Positions 22,498 to 34,606 are shown, counted from the stretch's first letter. The stretch is 64,000 nt of DNA from Arachis hypogaea (GCF_003086295.3 NC_092054.1:32456393-32520392); one strand, 5' to 3'. Translations and numbers: made by a program. Notes: generated by a model from the letters alone, not told the origin.

Positions 22498-23701
22498 TCC
22501 ACCCCATACTATTATATATGGTTGAAAAACTCTGAATGTCTACTTTCTGACACAACTGAAAGAGGGTATGGTCATGCTGTCAGGATTGCTGGCGCTGGGC
22601 AAGTGAGCGCCGAAGTGAGCGCCGAAGTGAGCGCCAGGCCTGCTTCCAGGGTCCATTTCAACGCCAAATTTGGAACCTCAAATTGAATGTCCACCCCATA
22701 CTCTTATATATGGCTCTAGATGTCTACTTTTCAATGCAGCTGGAAGTGCATCAATTAGAGCTTTGAAACTGAAGTTATACTCAGTTGAAGAAGGTAAGGT
22801 CATGCTGATATGGTGCTAGCGCTCTTGGCACTAGAGCTTGGTGGAGAGCGTGGGTGAGAGCGCTGCATGCTCCAGGAGAGCACTGTGCTCTCACAAGGGC
22901 ACCAACCAAGAGTGCTACTTCTTCATGGGCCATGGGCCACACTTTTAAAAGCGTGGCCTAAGCTTCCAAAGCGTATCCAAGCTTCAAAACGTATCCAAAA
23001 GTCCCTCTTTTCTTCATTTGAGCTTGTTTTGTGCTTTTTGCTTCTTTTTCTACCATTTCCTAAAACGTTAATAAAATCAAAGGGCTCAAAGCAATATACA
23101 ACTTAAGCACAAAAAATGCTCAACATTTGGACATTATGAGCTAATTTTTTATGTGAAAAAGCATAGAAAAACACAAAATGATGTGCAGTCATCATTCTTC
23201 TACAGCATACTTGGCCAATTTTTTATGTGAAAAAGCATAGAAAAGGCCTCTTTAATTTTGATTAAAACCTTTATTTTATTTACAAATAGAAAAAGATATT
23301 ATTTAGTCTTAGAAAATATATTTTATATTAATTAGGATTAGATATAAAAGGGAAAAAGATTCAGCCCTTCGGGCTCTTCTCTTCTCTCTTACCGCATTCC
23401 ACACTTTACAATTTTTCAGAATCCTTATTTTTCTCTCTAAGCCATGGGCAACAAAACCTTAACTGTTCTCTCAGATAATCTTCACAACCCATTTACTGCT
23501 TGCTTTTTAATTATCTGAGTTTACTGTTTAATGCTATTGAACTCTCGACATGATTTTCTGTTTGTTTGACTAAGTAAATCACTCAACCATTGTTGCTTAA
23601 TCCATCATTCGTCGTGGGATCGACCCTCACTCACTTGAAGTATTACTTGGTATGACCCGGTGCACTTGTCGGTTAGTTTGTGGGTTATAAATTCTGCACC
23701 A

Positions 23702-23762
23702 AGTTTTTGGTATTTAAATCTTGATTAAACTTAACAATTCGAATGCAAATTTACTAAGATAG
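23702..23762. other. Chimeric junction: primer lead-in joined to an inverted LTR piece
   Basis: AGTTTTTGG (23702-23710) is followed not by CGCCGTTGCC but by TATTTAAATCTTGATTAAAC, the inverse of bases near the start of the same LTR family (about 18663-18720). After about 23762 the sequence matches the 3' internal region of the TGATAAACC elements (compare 37015). Confidence 0.6.
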
Positions 23763-25982
23763 AAAATAAAAAGAAAAGAAAAGAAAAGCAATAAAAAGGG
23801 GACAAAATGCCCTAAAGTAAAGTTCAATAACAATCAATGCATGTGTTGTGATAAAAAAGAGAATGCATGAGTGTGTAAAAAAGTAAGGAATGGGTAGTTA
23901 GGTTTGCTTTGAATTCTATAAGTTGTTGTATGTGTTAAGTGAGAGATTAAAATTTCAAGCTCACTTAACCATATATATATATATATCCTTACCTTGACCC
24001 TAGCCCCACTACAACCTTTGGATAAGCCCTCATGATAAATGTATGCATGCATTAAATAATTGTTGATTGTTAGATGAAAAACAAATCTTGGAAAGCATGA
24101 TTAGAGGAGAATTGTGTGAATCAACCCTATACACTTGAGCGAATAGAGCAGATACACTTCCGGTGAGGGTTCAATGTTCAATTCTTTGTTCCCTACTTTC
24201 ATGAGCTTTCTTCTTGCAATTCTATTTGTACTTCATTGTGAAATTTGAATTAGTGGAATTCATGAATACATGACTATCTTAGCCCTACTTGTTCATATAT
24301 TCTTGGAGATTGATTTGCTTGTAACCAAGTAGGTAGAAGCATTTAGCATGTAGTTGCATTCAAATAGATAGGTTGCATGCAATAAATCCTACCATTCCTC
24401 TTCACCCCTTTATGGCTCCTCTTGAGCTTAGCATGAGGACATGCTAATGCGTAACTATGGGGAGGTTGATAAACCACAATTTTATGGTTTATTTTGTATT
24501 GAATTGAGTGAATTTTGTCAACTATTCTCACACTTATTCATATAAATAGCATGGTTTTGTGAATCCTTCCTAATTTGTACTTAAGAATGAAAACATACTT
24601 CTTTGGCCTTAAAATTGCTAATATTTAATCCTCTTTTATTACCATTCGATTCCGTGACATGTGAGTTAAGTGATTTCAGGGTTTATAAGGCAGGAATGAC
24701 TTAGAGGATGGAAAGGGAGCATGCAAAAGTAGAAAGAACACAAAGATTTAAAGATTTAAGAAGCTGGTGTCGACGCGTACGCATGGCTGAAGCGTGCGCG
24801 TGACTAGGAGCATCGTCCACCGACGCGTACGCGTTACTGAAGTGTACGCGTGGCCAGTGCAGAGTTCAAATGTTGTGTACACGTGGTTGATGCGTATGCG
24901 TGACAAGCGGCACGTGCCTTACTAAAGTGAAAATACTAGGGGCGATTTCTGAGCTGGTTTTTGGCCCAGTTTCAAGCCCATTGTGCAGATTAGAGGCTGG
25001 GAGTAAAGGAAGAAAGGGAAGATCACAATTCATTCACACATGAGCTTAGTTGGAGATACATGTAGAATTTTAGAGAGAGATGCTCTCTCCTCTTTCTAGA
25101 TTTTAGGGTCCTTATTTTCTTCTTAGATCTAGATCTAAATCTTCCTTCAATTTAGTTTTCCTTCACTTTTATTTGTTTTAGTATTTTAGTTCATTTACGT
25201 CTCTTGTTAATTTCTTTATTTTACCAATTTAGTTTATGAACTCTTTTGTTATTCTCAATTTCCTTTTAATGTAATTTTATGTTTTCATGTCTTTTTATGT
25301 TTACCTTAGTTGCTATTGTTAATTTCTTGCTTATGTTAGTTATAGCTTTCATTAATTCTTGCATTTCATGATGTTGGCTTTTATTGCATTCTAGGTGTTT
25401 GATGAAATGTTTATTTTAGTTATGAGTTAGATTTTCCTCTTCTTGGCTTGGGTTGGTTACTTGGGCGATCTTGAGTTACCAATGTCCAAGTGATTAATAA
25501 TTGGTTTCCATTGACACTAGTCTTCACTAAGTTAATTAATGAGTAGCTAGGACTCATGGGTTGGGATTAATGAAGCTCATTTGACTTTTCTTCAATTGTT
25601 AGAGGATGACAAAATGGGATTGATCCTTGCAATTATCATATTGTAGTTGGTAACAAGGATAGAGATCCTTAACTATCAACCATTGCCAAGACCTTTTCAC
25701 CATTTGATTTCTTTTCCTTTGTTAGTTAATTTTTACTTACCTTCTTGCTATTTATATTTCTTGTCTCTCATTACAAAAATGCCAAAAGAAACCTCATAGC
25801 CAATAATGGAGCACTTCATTGCAATTCCTAGGGAGAACGACCCAGGATTAATACTCTCGGTTATTTTGATTTGTGTTGTGACAAACCTTTTAAAGTTTGA
25901 TGTGAGGATCATTTGTTGGTTTGGACTATGCTTGCAATGAAATTCTTTTGAGAAATTCTAGACCGACATTTATCCTACATCA
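23763..25982 (+). mobile_element. Element K: 3' remnant of a TGATAAACC-family retrotransposon
   Basis: The stretch 23763-24466 matches the 3' non-coding region of elements B and D, with the GGGGACAAAATGCCC box at 23798 and ACCTTGACCCTAGCCCC at about 23991. The tract TATGGGGAGGT follows and then a complete 1516-bp LTR (24467-25982). All coding sequence and the 5' LTR are missing. The left break is the chimeric junction at 23702-23762. Confidence 0.8.
24467..25982 (+). repeat. Element K 3' LTR
   Basis: It starts TGATAAACCACAATTTTATG and ends ATCCTACATCA. The CpG array lies at 24770-24912 (303 bp in), the GGGGCGATTTCTGAGCTG box at 24939, the GAGAGA hairpin at 25069-25100 and the 3' hairpin at 25841-25860. 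Confidence 0.88.
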
Positions 25983-26610
25983 CATATTAACCATTCTCAA
26001 TCATCAACAACATCAATAATTCAATTCCTATCTTACGGTCAACTAACCTAAGTTTTTACGACACATTATATTTTAGTTACGAGAAATGGAAACCATACCA
26101 TGGCCGATTCCTCCTAATGCCCAGAACATCTCACAACTCAGAGTTTTCTAAGCCTTTAAGACTCCAGGACCTCACTAGACAGCTCCCTAGCCACCAAAGT
26201 TCAATCCAAGCTCCACATTCTCAATCTTGACTCCACCAACAATCAATTTCAATCTATTATCATAATTACCACTATAATCAAAATAGAGTTTACTAATTCA
26301 ACATACATACCAAGGGTTTGAGGGTGCTTACCTGACCCATAGCTCAAGGAGCTAAACCCGACAATACCCGCAAGTTAATTTGAACTTAAACACCAAAATC
26401 ATACAAAATTCAACATAATTACACATTGAATTTTAAAATTTAGGGAGGAGAGAATTGAAACTAAAAAGTGGATTCGTTACGAAATTAGTTATCAGATTCT
26501 ATAGAGCTCGTCACGCTGGTCGCATGGCCGCAAACGGTGCGGCGATCGGAGCTTGGAGTTGAGAATTTTGTGGAATTAAATATTTGGGTGAGGGTTTGGG
26601 GTCTCACTAA
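25983..26610. other. No gene; unassigned retroelement-like sequence
   Basis: A stretch with many short CA- and CT-rich runs and a GC-rich patch at about 26510-26560 (GCATGGCCGCAAACGGTGCG). It may be an inverted LTR or UTR of another element. I cannot place it. Confidence 0.35.
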
Positions 26611-28155
26611 TGAATCCACATTTTATGGTATTTATTTTCTCTAATTGTGTGGATTTTTATCAACTTTTCCTACACTTATTCAATAAAATAGCTTGGTTTT
26701 ATAAATTCTCCATAAATTGTTCTCAAAAGTGAAAACATGCCTTTTAGGCTCTTATTTGCTAAATTTTATTCACTTTAATTCCAATTGATGCCTTGATGTG
26801 TTTGTTGAGTGATTTCAGGTTTACAAGGCTAATATGGATTGAAGAAGTGAGGAAAAAGCATGCAAAAGTGGTGAAACAATGAAGAAATGGAGTTTGGAGC
26901 TTTTCAGGAAGTGTGCGTGCGCACAGGTGGAAGCGTGCAGTTATGCATGCGCACAACCTTATGTGCATATGTACAAGTGAAAAAATAGAAAGTGTGCGTA
27001 CGCACAGGTCCCAGCACGTGACCTCATTAATGCAATTCGCTGGCAGCGAATTTTTGGCCCCCGAAACCCAATCCAACTGATTTCTGAAGCTATTTCAACC
27101 CTAATTCAAGAGGAGGCAAGGGGGGAGCATTTTTTGTTTAGGTTTTGTCATGTTTTAGTTAGTTTTCTAGAGAGAGAAGCTCCTTCTTCTCTCTAGAATT
27201 TAGATTTTCTTAGTTAATTTCTCTTTAATTTCAGCTTTTAATTCTTGTTCTAATGTAGTTACATTTATGTTTCCATGCTTTATTGTCTTAATTCTCTTAG
27301 TTCTTCTTTTTAATTTCTCATTTATGTCACTTTTTATTTTATGAACACTCTTGTTAACCTTAATTTTCATTTAATGCAATTTAATGTTTCTTTGTTTATT
27401 GTTATTTAATTGAGTTGTTATTATTGTTTTCTTGCACTTGGTAGTTAGATTTTATTCTTAATGAAATTTAATATTGTTTTATTTTCATGCACACCAAGTG
27501 TTTGATAAAAATGCTTGGCTTAGTTTTTACTTAGTTTTTCTTCACTCTTGGCTTGGAATTGAGGACTTTGGTGACCTCGAGTCATTGATATCCATTCTTG
27601 ATTGATATATTAGAGTAGTTAGTTGATTTGGTTTCCGCTAACTCTAAGCCTTCCATTAATAGAGTTGGCTAGGACTTGTGGATTGAAATCAACTATGCCT
27701 ATTTGACTTATCCTTGATGTAGGGTTGACTAAGTAGGATTAACTCTTCATAATCATCATATGTTTGTGGTCAATGTCTAGGATAGGTAACCTTAGCCCTC
27801 AATCCATGCCAAGAGGTTTCTAGCATTTAAATTTCCATTCCTTTTGATTAATTGCTTGAGTTTAATTGCTTTTGTTATTTAGTTATTGCATGCTTATTTA
27901 ATTTCTTTCTATTTACATTTCTTGTCTCTTGCAATCTCAACCCCCTTGTTTCCTTCATAACCAATAATAGGACACTTTATTGCAATTCTTAGGGAAGACG
28001 ACCTGGGATTTAAAACTCCCAGTTAATTGATTTGAATTGAGATATTTTATGATTTAAACTTTGATGTGAGGATCCATTTCCGGTTTGGACTATACTTGCA
28101 ACGAAAGAAATTCTATTTTGTCCAAATTCCGAATTGGCATAAATCCTAATCATCA
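26611..28155 (+). repeat. Element A 5' LTR
   Basis: It starts TGAATCCACATTTTATGG and ends CCTAATCATCA, 1545 bp. The CpG-type array (GTGCGCACAGG, GTGCGTACGCAC) begins at about 26916, 305 bp in. The GAGAGA hairpin is at 27165-27198 and the 3' hairpin CTGGGATTTAAAACTCCCAG at 28003-28022. The start TGAATCC differs from TGATAAACC of its relatives. Confidence 0.85.
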
Positions 28156-28161
28156 AGTTTT

Positions 28162-28178
28162 TGGCACTGTTGCTGGGG
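28162..28178 (+). promoter_or_regulatory. Element A primer binding site, decayed
   Basis: Reads TGGCACTGTTGCTGGGG where the intact form in B and D is TGGCGCCGTTGCCGGGG. The three differences are all C-to-T or G-to-A. Confidence 0.8.
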
Positions 28179-28509
28179 AGTTGCAATGTATGCTATTTGT
28201 TGGCTATTGTAAATATGTTGATATGTAAATATCTCATTTCTTTTTGGTTGCTTGCTTGATTTTGTTAGTTGTTAGGAGTTTGTTTTAGTTTCTCTTAGTA
28301 GCTTTTGTTTTTATTTCCTCTTTGCTCTATGAATTCTCACCCCTTTGGCTTGGAGTTTGGTTGTTATGGTATTGTAGAAAATGAGAACCTCAATGATGGA
28401 ATGCATCATGAATTGTTGGATCAATTGAGTGAGGAGCTATATGCTTCTAGGCAACCCTCTTGGCAAGAACCTCCTCCACAAGCTTATAGCTACTATCCAC
28501 CTCTTGATG

Positions 28510-28514
28510 CATAC
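28510..28514. repeat. Target site duplication CATAC (left) of element B
   Basis: CATAC precedes the B 5' LTR and recurs at 39201-39205 directly after the 3' LTR. Confidence 0.95.
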
Positions 28515-30046
28515 TGATAAACCCCGATTTCGTGATTTATCTTGTGCTTATTTTGGGGGATTTTGTCACCTTTTCTCACATTTATTCAATGAAATAGCAT
28601 GATTTTGTAATTCTTCCTTGAATTTTGCTTAAGTGTAAAAACATACTTTTTAGGCCCTAAATTGGTGATTTTAATTCACTTTAATTCCATTCGATGCCTT
28701 GATGTGTTTGATGAGTGAATTCAGGTTCATAAGGCAAGTATTGGATGGAAGAAATGAGGAGAAAAGCATACAAAAAGGGAGAATGCATGAAGAAACAAAG
28801 ATTGGGAATGCACCAAAGGACGCGCACGCGCACCAGGCGGGCACGCGCAAAAGTGGTTTCGCCTATAGACGCGCACGCATACATGCCGCGTCTGCACGGG
28901 TTGAGAATTTGCCAGTTGACGCACACGCGCCGATACTCTCACGTGGTCCACTTGAAGGCAAAACACTGGGGGCAATTTCTGAGCTGCCCAGGCCCAAATC
29001 CAATTTGTTTCTGAGTGTATTTCATGCAGAATTGAGGTCCAAGCAATGGGGAGCAATTAGTTTAGCCAACATGAGCCTTTAGTTAGTTTTCTAGAGAGAG
29101 AAGCTCTCTCTTCTCTCTAGAATTAGGTTAGGATTAGGTTAATTTCATGTTTGATTACTAGATCTCATCTTGTTTCTTTGATAATTTCTCATTTCTACAT
29201 CTTGATTCTCTTAGTTTTTATGTTAATTTCCTATTTTGCTCTCTTTTGTGATGATGACTCATGTTGGATTTGTTTACATTTAATGCAATTTTGATGTTGA
29301 TGTCTCTTTAATTGATGAATTGAGTTATGATATCACTTTTCTTGCAATTAATAGCGGTAGATTTTAGTATTCTTGCAAGTTATGATGTTGACTTTTATTG
29401 CATTCTAAGTGTTTGATGAAATGCTCTCTTTAGTTCTTGAGTAGTTTTGTCAACTCTTGGTCTAAGCCAAGGGACTTGAGTGATCTTGAGTTTTTTTGGA
29501 TATAATGGATATGGTGATTTGAGAACCCTGGGTGATCAATTTGAAGCCCATTGACGCTAACCCACTACTAAGCCAATTAGTAAGTAGGTTAGGACTTAAG
29601 GGTGGATGTGATCAAGCCTATTTGATGTACTTCAAGTCTAGGAGTAAATGTTACGTACTTAAGGCTTCGAGAAGTAAACTTAATGGGTTGGCCTCTCATA
29701 ATTGTCAATAATTGGTTTGTTAACTAGGATGGTGATCTCAAGTACCCAAGTCTTAGCCAAGAGTTCTTTATTTGGCTTTCTTTACTTACCCAGTCAGTTT
29801 ACTTTCTTGCCATCTCATAAACAAAACCCTTTTTACCCCATCATAGCCAATACGCATGCATTTCATTGTTTCCTAGGGAGACAACCTGGAGTCCAAATAC
29901 TCTGGTTAATTTTCATTGGGGTGCGTTATTTGTGACACAAAACCCATTTCTTAATTTGATTGCGAGGATTGTCTGTTGGTTTGGAGCTATACTTGCAACG
30001 CCAATACTTTGTGAAATCCCTTACCGATGATAATCCGAGCATGTCA
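28515..30046 (+). repeat. Element B 5' LTR
   Basis: It starts TGATAAACCCCGATTTCG and ends CCGAGCATGTCA, 1532 bp. The CpG array is 28818-28945, the GGGGGCAATTTCTGAGCTG box 28969, the GAGAGA hairpin 29089-29122 and the 3' hairpin 29885-29905. Confidence 0.93.
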
Positions 30047-30052
30047 AATTAA

Positions 30053-30070
30053 TGGCGCCGTTGCCGGGGA
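30053..30070 (+). promoter_or_regulatory. Element B primer binding site (tRNA-Asp type)
   Basis: TGGCGCCGTTGCCGGGGA lies 6 bp inside the 5' LTR and complements the tRNA-Asp 3' end including CCA. Confidence 0.9.
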
Positions 30071-30205
30071 TCCAATGGTACTATGTTATTGGCTATTGTA
30101 TATATTGTGAATAACTTGAATTTTGGTTTGTTTGCCAGTTTTTACTAGTTAGAATTTTATCTTCTTTATTTCTTATTGCTCTTTGTTTTTATTTTCTCTT
30201 TCATT

Positions 30206-32056
30206 ATGAATTCTCATCCTTTTGGCTATGAGTGTAGTTCAAACTATGTTGTAGGAAATGGAAGCTCCAATGAGGATATGCATCAAGGATTTGGGAATCA
30301 AGGATGGGAGGAACCTCAAGCTTATGAACAACCTTCATGGCAACAACCTCCTACGAACTCTTATGGGTATAATTCTGATCCTAGCATATATCAATCCAAT
30401 GTGTGTGATGACCCTTATTGTGGTTGTCAACCACAATCATCATATGCATGTGACCCCATTCCTCAATATAGCCACACACCATACTCACAAGCCTCACATC
30501 ACCACTCCGCTCTACATGACCATAACTCATACACACCATATCAACCGCCATTTGAATCACATATAGAACAACCACCATTCCAATACCAATATTCCCAAGA
30601 ACCACAAATTCCACATACACCACCTCAAGAACTCCACCAATATGAACCACCTTCCGATTACAATAATCTTCCCTTAACCGATGAATTCTCTCTTCCACCA
30701 CCACCTCCCGACGAAGCCTTCATACTAGAACTGAGAGATCTTGAATCTCGCATCTTAAGGCGGCAAGGGGAGGATAAAACTAAGTTTAAGGAGCTAAGAG
30801 CAAAGATAGCTAGCATGGTAGAAGCCGTGAATCACCTAACATCTCACCTAAGTTCATGCACCATAAGTACCCCCATTGTTGAATGTGGAGAAACAATCAA
30901 GGAGCTTAGTGAGAATATGAACTTGAAGCTCCATGGTGAGGAAGGAGAATTTAAGCAAGAAGGACAAAAAGAGGAGAATATAGAGATTAGCGAACAAAAG
31001 GAAGTAGTGGATGGATGTTTATGATATGTTGAGCACGTAAAGGAATCTCGAATTGAAGAACCCTCTTCCAAGAAGTTTGAAGGGGATGTTGAAGAGAAGA
31101 GGAATGTTGCGGAAGCAAACAGAGAGTTGAAGGAAGTTGATCAAGAAGTAGGTTCCATCACTAGTGATTTTTTGCCCATGTTGATCAATCCCCTTGACGA
31201 TCTTGTTGAACCCTTCCCCAGTGGATTAGAAAGCAAGGTTGAGGAAGACTTGAAACCTCCAAGGCCTACTGAGGATGAAGAACTGGGAGAAGTATTCCAA
31301 GCAGCAAGCGCTCCTATCTATGATGATTCCGAATCAACATATGATCCTTTCGAGTTTGAAGAGTACTTCCCCAAAATGCCTAGACTTGATGATGAGGTAG
31401 ATTTCACTATACCTCCTATCTATGATGAGAGTGATGGGGAAGAAGAATGTGAACTTGAGGAAGCTTGGCACGAGGAGGAACTTGAAGAACCTTGCCAAGT
31501 GGTGAAAACCTCTAGAAGATGATGGACGGGAGTAGAACATGCTTTATCAAGATCTTTGGGAACCCCTCCACCTAGTTCATCATCCAATCCTCCACTTGAG
31601 TGGGTAAAACTTCTAACTCTCAGCTTTATTATCCCATTTGAGTATGGTTTGCTTAAAACGGATGGCCAACTTAGGGCGCTTTGTGGAATTAAGCGAAAGA
31701 GGAGGATGTTTAGTGGTTGGCGTTCTAAATCTAGGCTCATTATGGTGGGAAGCTCGAAATTGAAGAGCATGGATTGGTGTAATGCGCAATTAAATGGGTC
31801 TAGGAGAGTAGTTTGGTACTTCCATGAGAATTCTGTTTTCTCGCCGCCCGGACAAAGTCAAGGCAATCAACTAGAAGATGGGTGCGAGGACAAGATATGG
31901 GATCCTGGACTGTCCTATGATAGTCAATCTCGGGAGCTCACGTCTTGGAGAGGACCTCACCAAAGCTTAATGAAAGAGGTTGGAACTTCTGACAACCGAT
32001 TGAAGGACAAGCACTCTTGGAGGTTCAAAGATGGATACAAGCATAAGCCACCTTGA
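30206..32056 (+). pseudogene. Element B ORF1, long frame broken by two TGA codons; function unknown
   Basis: One frame of 617 codons from ATG 30206 (MNSHPFGYEC) to TGA 32054 holds in-frame TGA at 31022-31024 and 31520-31522. Regions in order: Tyr/Gln/Pro/His-rich N-terminus of about 170 residues (YGCQPQSSYACD-like, PPFESHIEQPPF), a predicted coiled coil (ELRDLESRILRRQGEDKTK), an acidic middle with Glu/Asp/Pro runs, and a conserved C-terminal domain starting WVKLLTLSFIIPFEYGLL, then DGQLRALCGIKRKRRM, KIWDPG and WRFKDGYKHKPP. The C-terminal domain is shared with elements A and C. No zinc knuckle, protease or polymerase motif is seen. The two TGA codons could come from CGA by deamination. I cannot name the family. 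Confidence 0.7.
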
Positions 32057-32104
32057 CAAGAAGCCTCCCAATGTCCAACTTAAGGACTTAAACTAAAAGT
32101 GTTT

Positions 32105-32122
32105 GGTGGGAGACACCCCACC
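32105..32122 (+). other. Post-ORF1 hairpin, element B
   Basis: GGTGGGAGACACCCCACC forms a 6-bp stem about 50 bp after the ORF1 stop, followed by ATGGTAAAC. Counterparts lie at 51727-51744 (D), 63137-63154 (C, minus) and 40282-40299 (A, degenerate). Confidence 0.75.
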
Positions 32123-32439
32123 ATGGTAAACTCTTTCCATTCTCTTGTAGATATAATGAATGAATGAATTGGGTTCCATTGTATATAGTTTCTTTACTTC
32201 TTGGTATATTTTTCTTTGCTTGCTAAGGTGTTTATACATTCTATGCTTTAATAAGGGATGAATCTTTGAATTGAGTTTTTGCTTGAATTGTAAGTTTCCT
32301 CAAGTTGTTTGAAAAATCCCCTATGTTTCAAAAATGTGTTTAATCTTGCATCTTAGCTAGTTCTAGAGTTTTAGAGAAGGATGGAAAGTTATGAGGTCTT
32401 TTGATGCTCTTTAAAAAAAAAAAAACCAAGCCACGCCCA

Positions 32440-32930
32440 AGCGCAAAGCGCGCGCGCGCGTAGGCTGCTCATTTCAACTATCTGGGCCAAGAACCAGAGA
32501 GTTGTGTCACTTTTGGGCCAACTCTGTGTCTCAACCCACGCGAACGCAGGCTGTACGCGTCCGCGCCACTCCCTGTTTCTCACACACGCGTTGGCGTACT
32601 TCACACCTCCGCGCCCATTCCATAAGCTCAGACCATCTACGCGAACGCGCACAGTGTGCGCGCGCGTTGATGCGTTTTAGCATCACCCAGGCCAAAGGAC
32701 CCGAGAGTTGTGCCAACTCTGGGCCTCTTTTGTACCTTTGGCCCAGCATACCTGCTCGGACGCGCACCGTACGCGTCCGCGCCGACCCCTAATTCTCCCA
32801 TTTACGCGTAAGCGCGTGTGGCGCTTCCGCGTCAATCCTTAATTACCTCCACCCACGCGGACGCGCATGATGTGCGCACGCGTGGATTCAAATTTTTACT
32901 TACCTCAGAGACGCGAATCCCTAGCGCATT
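32440..32930. repeat. CpG palindrome array, element B internal
   Basis: Motifs such as CACGCGAACGCAGG, TACGCGTCCGCGCC, TACGCGAACGCGCAC and CACGCGGACGCGCATG recur roughly every 30-45 bp, with a pure CG run at 32448-32460. Located between the post-ORF1 hairpin and the CT-rich leader. Confidence 0.85.
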
Positions 32931-32934
32931 CGCG

Positions 32935-34606
32935 CAATACCCCTCTTCTCCTCTCCAACGTTCCATTTCTTCTCTCCCTCCATCTTCAACCTCACCTCTG
33001 AGCAACCAACCACCGACTACCCTCCGGCGAGCAACCCGCAACCATCGCCGCCGCCGTTACTGCCCAACCCCCTCTTCCTCACTCCCTTTCTCTCCTTCGC
33101 TCGACCCTCTCTGTCTCTGCTCTCTCTCTCACAGCCCGCCTCAGCGCCACCTCAAGCACCGCCGCGACCCCATTGTCGCCGGCGTGAGCTCTACGGTGAC
33201 GTCAAACTCTCACTCCACTTCATCTTCCTTCCATTTTCCCCGTTCAGCTTTTGCGTCCCCAGGTTTCTGCTTCCCCTGATCTACCTCTTTTTTACTGCTT
33301 ATTGTTAATTCCATTAGTTTAGTTAGAACTATCTTAGTTAGTTAGTTTAGTTTGATTTAGGTGGTTAGCGAATCTGGGCTGAGTAGTGGATTTAGGCTTG
33401 TTTGAATTTCTGCTACTATGTAAAATTGCTCTGTTTTATTGCGTTACTCTGTGTTCATTTAATCTGTTGATGCTGCTTACTTGTGATTGATTGGTGAAGA
33501 GAATGCTGATTGAAGCAACTGCTCCTGTTCTCTGTGCTGTTTGATTTGCTTTATTGCTGAACTATTGGCTGTCTGTTACATCCATATGAGCTCATATATA
33601 TGATTTTGTGTTTCTAATTGTTGATGAACTCATGTGGAATCTAATTTGACTGTTTGAATTTGGAAAATGGCCAATTTGCTGCTGAAATGCTGCCGGATTT
33701 TTCTTAACCATAGTCCTTGAATTGACCCTGTTTGATGGGTGTAGCAACTTCTAGTTGATGATTTCTGTTTAATTAGCACTTTGTTGCCCAATTGGTTTGG
33801 AAAATCTTCAGGAACAAGTTTTGGTCTTGCCTATACTCTTTGCTTGTTATGCAAGATGATTTGCGTATAGGCATTGAATGGTTTGAATGAATTTTCTAAT
33901 TGACCATCACTTATGATTTCCTTAAAATATCAGGCATCTTTGGCATAAACATACAAGTTGAAAGTTTTTAATCTATGAGGCTAATTTGATTCACATGTTC
34001 ATGCATGATTGACATTAGGCCACATAGACCGTAAGATTTTTTTACTTTTTCTCAACTTGTAACTCTTATGCATTACTGAATTTAATGTTGGATACTTTTT
34101 GATTGATTCTTTCTTTAATAATTTGACTTCACCAACACAAATTCATTTGACTCTAGTGATCATTGCATTGATTGATGGTTTGTTCCATATTAGTTGCTTT
34201 CTAGCTATATCGTATTTCATCATCAATGACTTGTTGCATTTCATGATTGTGAACGTGCTTATACTCCTATTTTGTGCATTCCTTTCGAATTGAACTAGTA
34301 ATCACCATATCACTGATTTTCAAACTGATTTCTAACTTTAACCTGTTTAACCAATTAACTTCTTTTAGGTTTTAACTTAACTCTTTTGATCATTATTTTG
34401 GATATGGTGCTTCCTAGGCTTAGTGAACAAGTAATGTGCAAAATATGGTTTGAATTCTTGGTTTGAAGTTTGGTTTGAATTCTGAATTATGTTTGCTTGC
34501 ATTCCAAGAAATCTCCTTTCTTTGTTCACTTCATGAGTATGCTTTGCTTTGAGTGCTTTAACCTATTTGGCTATCTGCTTATATTATATCATCTCTATTT
34601 TTCAGG
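32935..34606 (+). promoter_or_regulatory. CT-rich leader and intron-like stretch before ORF2, element B
   Basis: 32940-33290 is CT-rich and GC-richer than its surroundings, like a transcribed leader. 33290-34605 is T-rich and stop-filled, like an intron, and ends TATTTTTCAG directly before GATGTCGG. D and C have the same order. A transcript from here or from the LTR could reach ORF2 by splicing. No donor is proven. Confidence 0.5.

Larger units (their letters stand above)
18963..23194 (-). mobile_element. Inverted solo LTR (related to element H LTRs), itself split
   Basis: TTCTT lies at 18958-18962 and again at 23195-23199. The minus strand starts TGATGACTGCACATC at 23194 and ends CCGTATCA at 18963. 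Net length is about 2.8 kb without the nested LTR at 21109-22497. It shares with the H LTRs the 3' signature (GATCGACC, hairpin, CCGGTAGT), the block around GGCCTTTATATAGGCT and the stem-loop module. It carries long GAGCGC-type arrays (20080-20800) and a tandemly repeated module segment (20856-21103, 22503-22690, 22690-22830). Confidence 0.85.
18642..23701 (+). mobile_element. LTR (TGATGCGTGAGC family), split by an inverted solo LTR
   Basis: It starts TGATGCGTGAGCATC at 18642, is interrupted at 18962, resumes at 23200, and ends CTGCACCA at 23701. The net LTR is about 0.8 kb. The sequence AGTTTTTGG follows at 23702, the usual lead-in to the primer site in these families, so this was a 5' LTR whose internal part is lost. 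It cut the FAR1-like pseudogene. The intact relative at 21109-22497 shows the expected order of boxes. Confidence 0.75.

Noticed and set aside
18963..23194. A complete element with two LTRs between 18642 and 23701
   Set aside because: The plus-strand pieces at 18642 and 21109 looked like an LTR pair, but flanking duplications (TTCTT, TCCAT/TCCAC) show nested solo LTRs instead.
26510..26560. Possible GC-rich gene start near element A
   Set aside because: No open frame or splice pattern; too short to support anything.
32818..33279. 153-residue Pro/Ser-rich frame on the plus strand
   Set aside because: It lies in the array and CT-rich leader of element B and is not conserved in D or C.
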